A DNA stretch of 64,000 nucleotides from Prorocentrum cordatum (GCA_963575745.1 CAUYUJ010011248.1:344290-408289), one strand, 5' to 3'; numbered from the stretch's first letter, positions 9,534 through 20,080 are shown. Program-made: numbers and translations. Notes: generated by a model from the letters alone, not told the origin.

Positions 9534-11109
9534 TTCTCCTCTATCTCTCTCTTTCTCTCCTCCCCCAAAGGGCTTACAGCTGCGGTAAGAAGTTCGAGGG
9601 CGCGAAGGGTATCACACCTCGCTCCCGAGACCCGCCTCTCGAGTCTCGCCCTCCGTTGGGCGCTACTCCGGACGGGATTCGGGGCGCAGGGGTGCGTATG
9701 AACCCCCCCTTTTCCCTCCTACCTCATCCTTTACCGCTGCCCTCCTGGCTCAGGTATTGGAAGACAGGGCGGAGATTGTGGCGAGGGATAAAGCCCTCAT
9801 CGTAATCCTCTTTCCTATCCTCTACCTACGGAAACCCTCGGTAGGTCGTGCCCGTCGGTCCTCCCCTACCGTTCTCACGTCCTCCTTTCCCCCTCCTCCT
9901 CCCCCGTCCCCCTGGCCCAACACGGGCCCCCGCCTCGCGCCAACGCCGGCGGCCCCGCGCCCTCGCTCGGCCGCCGCGGCCGCCGCCGCGCCGTCGTTGC
10001 CGAGGCGGGAGCTCCCTGGCCCTCTGGCCCTTCCTGTGCTTTTCTGGCCTTCTGGCCCTGCTTTCCATCTCCCCTCTCCCTCCTTCCTCCTCCGCCCTCC
10101 TCCCTTGCCCCTCTGGGTCGGGTCCCCTTCTCTTTCCGTGTCTCTCCTGATGATTCTGCTGATCCTCCCCGTCATGCGCCCTTTTTCCTCCTCGTCGCCT
10201 GTCGTCCGTGCGCACGTATTCTTGCGCGCGTGCCCCCGTTCACTTCCTCCCTCATGGCGGCCGTGTGGGACCGGCGTCTATCGGTCTCGGGACCTTGCTG
10301 GTCGAAGGCCACTTGGCGATGGCGCGCTTGCTGTCTCGAGGTTCGGGGCTTCGGTCTCCGACAAGACCTGGCCCTCCGGGGCGAGTCGTCGTGGATACCA
10401 GGACGGGCTCGCTCGCCGCCCTTCGTGCCCTGGGCATTGGGGCGCGAGGCCAAGGCTTCTGCAAGGCGCTGCGTGACGGCGCAGCCCTCCGCCCGCCCTC
10501 TCGGCTCCGCCCAACTCACCCCCTCCGCGCGCCCCGCTTGCCCCCTTTCCCTCCTCTCCGTCTCCCTCCTTCCCCTTGGAGTCCTCCCTTCCCCCTGCGC
10601 CCTTGACAAACATGCCCATGACACTGTCCACCGTGCCTTCCGTATCCAGAGTCAGCGTCTCTCCGTCCTTCGTTGGTCCTGCCCGCCTTCGCCCCTTCTT
10701 TCCTCGCCCCGTCCTTGGTCCTGCCCGCCCCTGCCCTTGGCTCGCAGCCGTTTTGGCACGGGCCGCTCGAGGGGGCCGTCCCCGGCACTTGAGCTATGAA
10801 GTCTCTGGTGGCCTCCGCGCGCCGCGTGCTCCCCTGCACCCGGCATCCGCGGGCAGTGTCGCCTCAGCGTGGCGGCGAGCCGCCCGCGCCGGTGCCGACC
10901 GTGCCGCTGGAGGAAGTGGAGCGGGGGGAGGGGCCGGGGTCCGTCGGAGATGTCGGCGAGGACGAGAAGGTGCCCATGCTCGCCGCGCTCGAGGACCCTA
11001 TCCAGAACCCATCCAGGGATCAGAGCGGGTGCGGGGGCCCCGTCAAGACCCCACCCAGAGCCTGGGTGGCTGCGAGAACCCATGTCCCATCATACTCAAA
11101 GGCACCCTT
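9534..11109. other. CT/GC-rich stretch without a supported gene
   Basis: Several overlapping ORFs exist on both strands, all Pro/Arg/Ser-rich and explained by pyrimidine-biased sequence. The only one with more balanced composition is 10796-11113 (+, 105 codons: EEVERGEGPGSVGDVGEDEK), which ends at the GGA microsatellite. It could be an exon of the same unknown gene as the acidic frame at 11528-11686, but no splice structure or domain supports this. Confidence 0.35.
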
Positions 11110-11357
11110 CTAGAGGAGGAATAGGAGGAGGAGGAGGAGGAGGAGGAGGAGGAATAGGAGGAGGAGGAGGAGGAGGAGGGGAGGAGGAGGAGGAGGAGGA
11201 GGATGAGAGAAGATGCAGGAGGAAGAGGGAGGAATGAGGAAGGAGAAGGAGGGGGGGGGGGAGGAGGGAGGGAGGAGGGAGGGAGGGGGAGGAGGAGGTG
11301 GAGGAGGAGTGGAGGAGGAGGATCCGTCCTCCTTACCCCCGTCGTCGTCGTCGTCGT

Positions 11358-11394
<37 letters not shown>

Positions 11395-11395
11395 T

Positions 11396-11446
<51 letters not shown>

Positions 11447-11822
11447 CTTCTCCTCCTCCTACTCCTCCCTCCTCCTCCTCCTCCTCCTCCTCCTCCGCCG
11501 CCTCCTCCTCCTCCTCCTCCTCCTCCTCCCGAGGATGCAGGCCAGGGTGGTGCCCAGAAGGGGCTGGGGGACGCGAGCGCCGCCGCCCTCACGGACGCCA
11601 CCAGCCTGCAGGAGTCGAAGGTGCCCGGCACCCCCGAGAGCGCGCCGCCAGCCGAGGCGACCCTGGTTCTGACTGCCTCGCCCTGACCTCCTCTCCTCCT
11701 CCTCCTCCCCGTCCTCCCTCCTCCTCCTCCTCCTCCTCCTCCTCCTCCTCCTCCTCCTCGTCCTCCTCCTCCTCCCCCCCTCTCCTCGTCCTCCTCCTCC
11801 TCCTCCTCCTCCTCCTCCTCCT
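11110..11822. repeat. Compound microsatellite GGA - CGT - CCT
   Basis: GGA-rich from about 11110 to 11336, (CGT)n from 11338 to 11450, CCT from 11451 to 11527, then about 160 nt of unique sequence with an open frame (GLGDASAAALTDATSLQ), then CCT/CTC from 11690 to 11822. The GGA and CCT arms have opposite polarity and could pair. The last CTC runs straight into the spliced-leader relic. Confidence 0.95.
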
Positions 11823-11843
11823 CCGTAGCCATTTTGGCTCAAG
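11822..11843 (+). other. DinoSL spliced-leader relic, perfect 22-nt match
   Basis: The 22 nt from T11822 to G11843 match the dinoflagellate trans-spliced leader (D-CCGTAGCC-ATTTTGG-CTCAAG) at every position. In living mRNA this leader is added in trans and is absent from the gene, so its presence in DNA marks a cDNA that was reverse-transcribed from a trans-spliced message and reinserted. It lies 152 nt upstream of ORF1 of the LINE-like element and so defines the 5' end of that copy. Confidence 0.95.
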
Positions 11844-11995
11844 ATGATTGGTTCCCCTGGGGACCGCACGGATACCGCTAGTCCGCGGCCAGACCACCGT
11901 TCGCCTTCACCGTGGGAGTTGGGCGCCCACACCCAGTCCTTTCCAGATCGCGCTGCCACGGCCCACCGTGTGTGCTGCTGCCTGGTGTCGTGGAG

Positions 11996-13099
11996 ATGCC
12001 ACCGCCGCATTACCGTTCGGAGCAGGCGCTTCCTTGGTACTGCAAGAGCTGCTGCGGGCCCTCGGGGAGACCGTGGTGGAATCATGCAGAGGCGCGGCAG
12101 TGTGCGAAGTGCAAGCTGGGCAAGGGACTGGTCTTCCACAGCGTGCGCCAGCCCGCGGCCCCCTCCCAGCGGAAGAAGGGCAATCAGGGCGGCAGCGGCA
12201 ACGGCTACTGGGACGACTCCGTCAAGGTGGCCAAGCTCAAGTCCGAGCTCGCCGAGGCCCGCAAGCGGCTTGCCGCTGTGCAGAGGCCGCCGCCTGGCGG
12301 GGAGGACGTGCAGATGGAGCCGGCCGCGGACGGAGACGGCCCCGAGTCCGTCGCCAAGGACAGGCTACGCGAGGTCGGCGACCTCATCGGCAAGCTCAAG
12401 GGCATCACCGAGCCGTCGGTCGTGGCCACGCGCGACAAGCTGCTGGCCGAGCAGGCCGAGCTGCGGGCTAGGGTGGCGGAGTCCCGACCGCTCGGACAGC
12501 GCTTGCGCGAGATGGGAACTCAGTTCACCAGGCTGCAGAAGCTGCGCGACGACCAGCAGACCAAGCTCGATGGGCTGCAGGCGCAGTTGCGCGACCTGCA
12601 GGAGAAGGAACGGCTCACTCGGGACAAGCTGGCGGCCCTCGACGCTAGCATGGAGGAGCTGGACCAGGAGCGCAAGAGGCTTCAAGGGCAGGTTCCGACG
12701 CCTGGCGACAAGGCGTCGCTCGACGAGCCGATCAAGGGGGTTGGTGCCACGCTCGAGGGCCTCGGGATCTTGCTCCAGAGCCTGGGCGCCGATCACCAGC
12801 TGTCGGGCAGCCTCACGGCGAGCTTCCAGGAGCTGCAGAGGTTGCAGGAGGAGGAGGCGGCAAAGTTGGCTGCCCAGAAGGCGCAGGCGGATGCTGGGGC
12901 CGAGGCTGGTCCCGACGTCGAGCAGGCCGAGCGGCAGGACGACGCGGCAGCGCCTCGCACACCACAGCCATCTGCCTTCTCCGACGACCCTGAGTTCATG
13001 GAGGAAGTCGTTGCGGCTGGGGGCGAGAAGCACAGGCTGGAGGAGATCTTCATGCGTTGGGGTGCCAAGGTCAAGAGGCCCAGGCTCACCCCTGCCTAG
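11996..13099 (+). CDS. LINE ORF1-like protein, zinc finger plus coiled coil, 367 aa
   Basis: Starts at the ATG that places a zinc finger near the N-terminus: W14, C16-x2-C19, N29 and C36-x2-C39 fit the W-C-C-N-C-C spacing of RanBP2-type fingers. Residues about 75-310 are rich in heptad-forming Glu/Lys/Leu/Arg (VAKLKSELAEARKRL; LQAQLRDLQEKERLTRDKL), so a long coiled coil is expected. The tail is acidic and ends in a basic patch (AKVKRPRLTPA). ORF1 proteins of LINEs trimerise through coiled coils and bind element RNA; that role is inferred. The frame is intact and stops one base before ORF2. An in-frame GTG or ATG further upstream (11912) would add residues with no coding character. Confidence 0.8.
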   Translation: MPPPHYRSEQALPWYCKSCCGPSGRPWWNHAEARQCAKCKLGKGLVFHSVRQPAAPSQRKKGNQGGSGNGYWDDSVKVAKLKSELAEARKRLAAVQRPPPGGEDVQMEPAADGDGPESVAKDRLREVGDLIGKLKGITEPSVVATRDKLLAEQAELRARVAESRPLGQRLREMGTQFTRLQKLRDDQQTKLDGLQAQLRDLQEKERLTRDKLAALDASMEELDQERKRLQGQVPTPGDKASLDEPIKGVGATLEGLGILLQSLGADHQLSGSLTASFQELQRLQEEEAAKLAAQKAQADAGAEAGPDVEQAERQDDAAAPRTPQPSAFSDDPEFMEEVVAAGGEKHRLEEIFMRWGAKVKRPRLTPA

Positions 13100-13100
13100 C

Positions 13101-14570
13101 ATGGCTCCACGGCGATGTTTTGCGTGTCTTGTGTGGTTCGTCCTCCTTTGTCGCACCATGGCGTCGGTTTCAAGTATCACCACCGTGAACGTGTCCTCGG
13201 GCGGCCCGCTCGTCGACTTCCTGCCCACGTGCTCGAGTTTATGCATCGCGGTGCAGGAACATCATGCCAAGGCCGAGGGCGATGCTTTGGCGAAGTTGCA
13301 GAATAAAGTAAGAGCTGCTGGGTACCATGGTATATGGGAGCCCGCCCTACCTGGGCAGGGAGTTGGCAGCAGAGGCGGGGTTGCGGTGCTGGCCCCGCTG
13401 CGGGTGGTCATCACCAAACCCCCAGGCCTGGACAGTCACGTGCTGCAGGAAGGCAGGATGATGGCGGCCCACGTCCACGCTGGGGTGAAGGGCGGCTTCG
13501 TCATGCTGTCGTGCTATTTCATTGTGGACGTCAAGCTGTCGCCCGAGAACCTGGCCATGCTGTACAAGCTGTACCAGTATGTCAGGTCGCTGGAGGCCAT
13601 GGGTGTTCCGTGGATCGTAGGAGGCGACTTCAACATGGAGGTAGGCGAGCTCGGCCCGTTGTCCTGGCTCCAGTCGGCCAATGGCGTGGTGCTGGCGCCG
13701 AGAGAGCCGACTTGTCTTCAGAGCCTTCCTGGCCGCACCATTGACATGTTCATGGTTTCTTGCCGTTTGCTGCCTCGCGTTCGGCAACCAGTGGTCGTCG
13801 ACGCGGAGACGTGGCCGCATCTACCAGTGACCATGGAGCTCTCCGCCACGGCTTTTGACGCGAAGGTCAGGAGGCTTGTCGAGCCACGCGGCTTTCGGAG
13901 GCCGCCTGCGGCGGGGTGCGCGAGGTTCCCCCCCGACTGGGACCCGACCTTGGCGATCATCCAGAGCGCGTCGCACAGCGAGGGCATCACCAGGGCCTGG
14001 GACGTCGTGCTCAGCGGCATCGAGTTCGAGCTGCGGGGCCGCTACGACGTCGTGAAGGACGTGGCGGGGTACTCCACGGTGCCAGGCCCCCCGACCTTCG
14101 AGCTGGCGAGTTTTCACCCTGTCGTGAAAGGTGCCTGGAGCAGGAGGTCGGCGGACACCCAGGCCTGGGCGCAGGCTGCGCGCTGGGCTCGTCACCTCAG
14201 GAGGGTTCGAGTGGCCTTGCAGAGCTTCGTGCTCCAGCTACGCCCGCAGCAGGTCTTCGAGCTCGGCAGCGTCGGCGAGGCGCACGTCGACGGTGTGCCT
14301 GGCCTGGGCGATGGGGCACCCCCTGCTGCGGAGGTCGTCGGAGTGGCTGGTCTCTCCTCCGATGGTGGTCGGCCTCGGTCGAGAGCTCAGCGACACCAGC
14401 CCCCGCGACGGGCAGGCGAGGACCTATCGTGGGACGCCGTGCACTCCAAGGCGGCGCGCCACCTGCTGGAGTGCGAGAATTTCTTCCAGAGAATCTGGCG
14501 GAGGAAGGGAGTCTGGCCGCACCTGGACGCCGAGCCGTCGGCTTCTTCTCGCGTGGCATACTTGCCTTAG
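13101..14570 (+). CDS. LINE ORF2, endonuclease (EEP/APE-like) portion
   Basis: Begins at ATG 13101, one nucleotide after the ORF1 stop, with a hydrophobic N-terminus. The endonuclease/exonuclease/phosphatase fold is indicated by ITTVNVSSGG, VAVQEHH (catalytic Glu region), GVGSRGGVAVL, WIVGGDFNME (the GDFN motif) and TIDMFMVS. The usual C-terminal Ser-Asp-His is seen only as WPHLPV. The enzyme nicks target DNA to prime reverse transcription. The frame has no stop until 14568-14570, but good sense (WDAVHSKAARHLLECENFFQRIW) ends near 14500, and the RT continues in another frame. A frameshift, accidental or programmed, therefore lies at about 14500-14550. Confidence 0.82.
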   Translation: MAPRRCFACLVWFVLLCRTMASVSSITTVNVSSGGPLVDFLPTCSSLCIAVQEHHAKAEGDALAKLQNKVRAAGYHGIWEPALPGQGVGSRGGVAVLAPLRVVITKPPGLDSHVLQEGRMMAAHVHAGVKGGFVMLSCYFIVDVKLSPENLAMLYKLYQYVRSLEAMGVPWIVGGDFNMEVGELGPLSWLQSANGVVLAPREPTCLQSLPGRTIDMFMVSCRLLPRVRQPVVVDAETWPHLPVTMELSATAFDAKVRRLVEPRGFRRPPAAGCARFPPDWDPTLAIIQSASHSEGITRAWDVVLSGIEFELRGRYDVVKDVAGYSTVPGPPTFELASFHPVVKGAWSRRSADTQAWAQAARWARHLRRVRVALQSFVLQLRPQQVFELGSVGEAHVDGVPGLGDGAPPAAEVVGVAGLSSDGGRPRSRAQRHQPPRRAGEDLSWDAVHSKAARHLLECENFFQRIWRRKGVWPHLDAEPSASSRVAYLP

Positions 14571-17500
14571 CGCAGGCAGACTTCGAGCAGCAGGTCGACC
14601 GCATCCTGAGTATCTCCTCCGATGCTGAGGCCAAGCATGAGAAGGCCGTGATGCAGAGCTGGAGGCAGTGGGCGCAGGCAGCTTTTGCGGCTGGAGCCAA
14701 GGGAGCTCACCGATTCATGAAGCCCAAGGCTCTCCAGGAGATCGTGGACGGAGGCAATGGGCTACAACATGGGTACGTACTGGCTGATCGTAAGCTTGAG
14801 TATTGGGAAAGCTTCTGGGTGCGGCATGGCGGTGAGCTGGCTCGCCGACCTGTTGATGCTGACACTTGGGAGCAGCTGCCAAGGCTTGAGGCGGCCGACG
14901 TACTCAAGGCAATCCGTTGTTTCTCTTGGCAGACAGGCGTCGGGCAGATCAACATCGCGCCCAGGGCCATGGAGCACCTCTCCCACGGGGCGCTGACGGC
15001 TATGGCGCGCCTCTTCGAGCGGTGCGAGCACCTCCTGCTGTGGCCAGACGGCAGATTCCTCTCGAAGCTCGTGAGACTCCCCAAGCCAGGGGGTGGGGAG
15101 CGCCTGATTGTGCTGATGAACACGCTGGTCAGGATCTGGGGACGGGCGAGGCGGCCTGTCTCGGCAGCGTGGGAGAAGGCCCATGCGCTACCAGAGGTCT
15201 GGGGCCACACTGGAGGCAAGTCGTCGAGTGATGCGGCCTTTGATTTGGCGCTCACCAAGGAGATGGCGACCCTGTGCGATGACGACGCCATCATTGTGCT
15301 GCTGGACATGCTCAAATGCTACGAGCTGGTCAGGCATGATGCCATTTTGTTGGAGTGCAGGGCCAGTGGATACCCTATGCGAATGGCGTTCATGCTTGTG
15401 CAGATGTACCAGCAGCTGCGCTCGGTGCACTCGTATTCTTCGTATTCAGTGGCGCGCAGGGCGTATCAGGGCATCCTGGCAGGCTGCACCCACGCCACTA
15501 CGCTTCTCATGGTGTTGTTGACTCGCAGCATTCGCCAGACGATGTCGGTCGCTCCTCAGGTTCAGCCCAAGGACTTGGTGGACGACGTCGCGCTGTGCTG
15601 GGTCGGCAACGACCCGAGCGGGGTGCGAGAAATGGCCATTGCCACTCGTGCTTTCTGCAGGGCTGTCCGGCCCCTCGGGCTGGTGCTGCAGATGGATAAG
15701 TCTGGGCACCTTACGACGTCCAGGCGCACCAGCTACCACTTTCAGAAGTACGCCAGGCTGCTGAAGATCGCTGGCAAGAGGCACATGCGGTATCTTGGCC
15801 ACGACCTAGCTGGGTCGTCGGCCACAAGGGCCGTGCAGAAGGGACGCCTGAAGGCCATGCACGGAAAGAAGGCCAGCGTTCGAGCACTGCAGAAGGGAGC
15901 AGGACGACAGCGGGCGGCTCGGCTCTGGGCCACGGGTGTGCTGCCATCCGTGGGGCACGGAGCCACGGTCAGCGGCATCAGCGACACGGAGCTGCAGCAG
16001 ATGAGGACCATGGCTGGCGTCTTCTGTGGCTACAAAGGGTCGGGCTCCCTGACGCTGTACCTGGCCGCGCAGCAGTGGAGCTTCGACCCCATATTCCACG
16101 CTACCTTCAGCATCGTGGGGCAGTACGCGGCGTGGGTGTGGGATGGGCGTGTGACGCTCTCCCGACTGCAGCGGGCCTGGATGGGCTTGCGTGACTCCTG
16201 GGAAGCCCGCCACACTCACGTCACGTGGGCCAGTGCGCAGGGCCCGCTTTCGGCCTTGTGGTTGTCCCTCAGGAGAGTCAACTGGAACATGGCAAGTTCT
16301 ACAATCTTGGTTGACGATGAGGGCCTGCATATCAGTTTGCTGCAGTATTGTCCCAGTGAGGTGCTGTTTTTCCTGCGTCGCAGCCTCGACCGTTGGCAGA
16401 GCCATCGTATCCTCGACCAGCTGCCTGAGGCGCCCCCAGCCGATGGTGACGGCAGGCGGCAGCAGCATGTGTGGCTTCGTGCGCTTCGACTGGGACACGC
16501 CTCCTTGGCGCCTGGCCACAGAGGGGCTCTGGCCAAGCTGCAGTCCAACGGGTTCTGGTCGCCGCAGCGCCGCATGCAGGCTGGCTACGGCGGCGACGGT
16601 TCGTGCGAGTTCTGCGGGGAGGCCTGCTGCGACCTCGAGCATGAGATCTTCGGCTGCACGGTATTGCATCAGCAGCAGGAGGACGAGGAGACGGAGCCGT
16701 ACCCCGAGGAGGTGGCCAAGAGGAGGAAGGACATCCTGGAGGCAGCCCCGTGGCGCGACGGGGGCCAGGTGCAGGACTTCTCGGCCGTCGACGTGCTCTA
16801 CGCGCTGCCCCTGAGGCCTGCTTTCAGGCCGCTGCCTGCACGTGCTCAGGCTGAGCGCGAGTGGGGGGCGATCGACATGCCGTGGCCGTCGAAGTTGTAC
16901 GGGGACGGGTCCTGTCTTGAAAGTGATTTCCCTGAGGAACGGCGCTGTGGCTGGGCCGTCGTAGCATTGACCCGAGACCTGTGGCCATGCAAAGCTTTGT
17001 TCGGGAGCCTGGGGGGCCCTATCCAGACGGTGCCCAGGGCCGAGCGCGTTGCTGGTCTCAAGGCCCTGCAGAGGGCCCAGAGGCCAGCCACGTACGTGAC
17101 TGATCATTTACAGCTGCAGGTCGAGGGAATGGCCTGGGAGGGTCGTCATGCTTCTGCCAGAGCGCCTCACGCGTCCATCTGGCGGAGCATCCACGAGCTG
17201 TATAGAGGCGACCCTGTCAGGCCCGTGTTTGTTTGGACGAAGGCCCATCGGACCGTCCTCGAGGGGTTTGAGGCCTGCCTGGCCTCCCAGGAGCCCCTGG
17301 AGCATTTTTTCGGTAATATGTGGGCTGATGTTTTCGCCCGCGTGGCAGCGGCTGATTTCCTTGGATCCACCTCCGTGGTCAAGGCTCACAAATTTTATCT
17401 GCTTCGGGCCCAGGACACGATGCGTTGTCTGGCCTGGGCTGCCGAGCGCGTGGCCCGCCTCTCCACCCCGATACTCCGTGCGCCTCCGAAGGCTGTCTTT

Positions 17501-17941
17501 CGGCCCCGCCGTCCGCGGCGGCCGACCGATCACGACTTTGTGGTCTTCGCTGGGGGAGCTATTCGATGTCGAGCCTGCTGGAGGCTTGCAGCGACGGCCT
17601 CGTCGTTGAAGTCTCTGGCCTCCCGTGCATGCGACCCCCAGGAGGTCGGGCCAGGACACCAGGTCCAGGCCTTGGATCGAGTTTTGATCTGTGTTAAGTG
17701 CGGGGCGCACGCTGTGCGCCCCAATCGGCTGTCGGTCGGCCTGTCTCGAGCGTGCAAGAGGGCTGGGACGGGGTCGGCGGGAGCTGGGAGTGGGGGGGAC
17801 GGAGCTATCGCGTCGATGCTCGAGCTGGCTCGAAGGGGCCTGCATCCCAAGACGGGCGAGCCCCTCGAGCCGCTCGTCTTCTCGGAGCTCGGGGTGCCTG
17901 CGATGCCGCAGCAGGCGCCCGAGCCCGAGGCACCTGACTAG
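14541..17941 (+). CDS. LINE ORF2, reverse transcriptase-RNase H-zinc finger portion
   Basis: Sense begins around GFFSRGILALAQADFEQQ. RT motifs include FLSKLVRLPKPGGGERLI, VLLDMLKCYELVRHD (catalytic Asp), YQGILAGCTHAT and LVDDVALCW (the xxDD box, 15575-15601). A thumb and connector follow, with a Cys/His cluster CEFCGEACCDLEHEIFGC that resembles a zinc knuckle. RNase H spans about 16890-17345: LYGDGSCLESD, PRAERVAGLKAL, YVTDHLQLQ and EHFFGNMWADVFARVAA supply the D-E-D-D set. A second Cys-rich site (CRACW...CVKCGAHA) precedes a Ser/Gly tail. The frame is open well upstream, so the join to the endonuclease part is a frame change rather than a stop. Apart from that, the copy looks fresh. Confidence 0.85.
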
Positions 17942-18330
17942 TGGGCGGAAGTGCTGGCGGGGGGCGCGGTGCGAGTGGGGACTGCCCGGCGTTGCGCCGT
18001 TAGTGACCCTCGCACCGTTGCTCCCCAGCCCCGCGCACGGAAGGAGCAGATCCGCTGCACTTAAGGGCCCCTTAAGTGCAGCGGGCTGTCTTGGCCTCCA
18101 TCGCGTCGATGCTCGAGCTGGCTCGAAGGGGCCTGCATCCCAAGGCGGGCGTGCCCCTCGAGCCGCTTGTTTTCTCGGAGCTCGGGGTGCCTGCGATGCT
18201 CAGCAGGCGCCCGAGCCCGAGGCACCTGAATAGTGGGCGGGCGCGGGCGGGGGGCGCGGTGCGAGTGGGGACTGCCCGGCGTTGCGCCGTTAGTGACCCT
18301 CGCGCCGTTGCTCCCCTGCCCCGCGCACGG
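17807..18330 (+). repeat. Tandem duplication of the LINE 3' end
   Basis: The block 17807-18040, covering the last ~45 codons of ORF2 and the start of the 3' UTR, recurs at 18100-18330 with a few substitutions and small indels (for example MPQQAPEPEAPD versus a frame-shifted equivalent). The 59-nt spacer between the copies contains a near-perfect palindrome. Confidence 0.9.
18052..18084. repeat. Perfect 16-bp inverted repeat with 1-nt centre
   Basis: Left arm CCGCTGCACTTAAGGG, one C, then the exact reverse complement CCCTTAAGTGCAGCGG. It sits between the two copies of the duplicated LINE tail. RNA of either strand would form a 16-bp stem, so a 3'-end structure or terminator-like role in the transcript is possible. 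Confidence 0.85.
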
Positions 18331-18429
18331 CGCGGAGAGCGCCCCTTGTTGGATGAGGGCCCTCTCTCGTTCTTTTTTTCGAGGCGTGTTCGTGATTCAC
18401 CTGCGCGCTCTCGGCACTGTCCTCACTGT

Positions 18430-18502
18430 CCTCCTCCTCCTCCTCCTCCTCCTCCGCTTCCTTCTCCTCCTCCTCCTCCTCCTCCTCCTCCTCCTCCTTC
18501 TC
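18430..18502. repeat. (CCT)n microsatellite
   Basis: About 24 units of CTC/TCC with a short GCTTCCTT interruption, just downstream of the LINE tail. Confidence 0.95.
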
Positions 18503-19660
18503 CCCACTCCCCTCCTTTCCCTGCTTCCCCCCCTCCCCTACTGTTCGTTGTGAGTAGTACTCTGTCTCCCTTGCCAGCGTCCAGATTTGCATTTGCCCCT
18601 CTCGCCTATTGTTCTTCGTACGCAGGATTTGAACATAGCTTTTGTAATGCTGTTTGCCCCCCAATTCTGCAGCGGTGGCCGCATTTCAGGATCGGTACAT
18701 GGCTTCTGTCGTTCGGAATGGCGCTCTCGCTCCATCGTGGCCCACATACCTGGATCCGATTCCTTCCTCTTCAATGCGGCCCCCTCCTTTTCTTTCCTCC
18801 ACCTCCCACTGCTGCTGCTGCTACTGTTGCTGCTGCGCTCCTGCCCTTGACAAGGCACCGTCGCCGATTGTACAGCAAACGATCGGTTAAGTCCTGCATC
18901 TGCGCCTTGGAAATCAAGGTCTGCTAGGGCACCCTACTCGGTGGCTAGAAGAGAATTCATAGCAATGAGAAGGGATGGGCGGATGGGTAGGATGTCAAAT
19001 GTGGGGCGATCGCACCTAGCTTACCCCTCCTCCCTTTCCCTCTTCCTCCCCTCCCCTTCCCTCTCCATTCCTCCCCTCCCCACTCTTCCTTCCGCTCCGC
19101 GGCCCAGGCGCGCGCCTGATTCCCAAGAGAGGTTGGATGCTAGAAGGGTGCTCTGTGTGATCTTGAAGGCTGGGGGTCGCGCCACGTAATGTTCGAACAG
19201 TGCCTACGGTGCTGTGGTGCGGTGCTAAACGTGCAGTGTGAGGCGTGCGGCGCGTGTGCGCGCTGTGCCATGCGTGCTGTGCGTGCCATGCCAGGAGTGC
19301 CGCCCCGTGCGGCCGCGCCACGCGCGTTGAGCCGTGCCTTGCCATGCCGTGCGTGCTTTGCGTGATGGGCATGCCCGGACGTGGGTGCCACGCCGTGCTT
19401 GCCGTCTCGTGCCATTCCGTGTTCTTGCTCGCGCCCGCGTTGTACTTCAGTGCGAAGTGTTGGCGCTGCCCGTATCCCCGCCAGAAGCGGTTGCCCTGAT
19501 CGACGGGTCCACTGCTCCGACCGTTTCTGCGGCGAATGGTCACAGAGTCTGGGAGGCTCGCTGCGCGCGAGGCCGTCTTGGCCTGGGAGACAGTACGTTT
19601 CACGGGCGTTGGGTCGAACAAGTCATTGGGCGGGGGGGACCGGGGCTGGAAACCCGGACC
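18503..19660. other. No supported gene; GTGCC-type degenerate repeat inside
   Basis: 18503-19230 shows nothing recognisable. From about 19235 to 19440 the sequence is a degenerate tandem of GTGC/CATGCC-like words (GCCATGCGTGCTGTGCGTG and variants). A similar tract occurs at 61515-61620. In both places a GAC-triplet array lies nearby. Confidence 0.5.
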
Positions 19661-19672
19661 CCCCCCAAGACG

Positions 19673-19709
19673 ACAACGACGGCGGCGACGACGACCACGA
19701 CCACGACCA

Positions 19710-19744
<35 letters not shown>

Positions 19745-19768
19745 ACGACGATGACGACGACGACGAAT
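19673..19768. repeat. (GAC)n/(GGC)n triplet repeat
   Basis: Runs of CGACGACG, CCACGAC and GGCGGC triplets. ORFs through it are homopolymeric Asp, Thr or Arg and are not credible genes. Confidence 0.9.
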
Positions 19769-19935
19769 CCGTCGCAAGGGGGGGTACGCACCAGTTTCGA
19801 GCCCCCGCCCCGCCCCCCTTCCTTTTCAGGCGTTTTGGGGGGGGGGGGATGGGCGGGGCGCCGGTGTCGAGACCCCCTCCTTCCTTTGCCGTCGCCAGGC
19901 GGGGGGGCGCCGGTTTCTAGCCCCCACATCCCCCC

Positions 19936-20046
19936 CTCCTCCTCCTCCCCCTCCCCCTCCCCCTCCCCCTCCTCCTCCTCCTCCTCCTCCTCCTCCTCCT
20001 CCTCCTCCTCCTCCTCCTCCTCCTCCTCCTCCTCCTCCTCCTCCTC

Positions 20047-20075
<29 letters not shown>
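19936..20075. repeat. (CCT)n microsatellite, ~45 units
   Basis: Nearly uninterrupted CTC triplets preceded by CCCCCT sextets and followed by a C-run. This is the longest pure triplet block in the window. Confidence 0.97.

Positions 20076-20080
<5 letters not shown>

Larger units (their letters stand above)
11822..18330 (+). mobile_element. LINE-like retrotransposon with SL relic at its 5' end
   Basis: About 6.5 kb: SL relic, 5' leader, ORF1 (11996-13099), ORF2 with endonuclease (13101 on), RT, RNase H and a Cys-rich C-terminus (to 17941), then a tail containing a tandem duplication. ORF1 and ORF2 are separated by one base, as in bicistronic LINEs. The SL at the very 5' end implies that the transcript that was copied had been trans-spliced. 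No poly(A) tract or target-site duplication was identified. Confidence 0.88.

Noticed and set aside
9757-10799. ORFs of 190-240 codons in the CT-rich stretch
   Set aside because: Pro/Ser/Arg-biased, overlapping on both strands, no motif, no start context or splice support.
11203-11847. Long Ser/Val/Pro/Glu-rich ORFs on both strands through the microsatellite
   Set aside because: They are translations of GGA, CGT and CCT triplets; any frame is open in such DNA.
11844-13100. Reading the 908-codon ORF from ATG 11844 as one protein
   Set aside because: The first ~1250 nt of that frame are out of phase with ORF1; sense starts only at ATG 13101, directly after the ORF1 stop.
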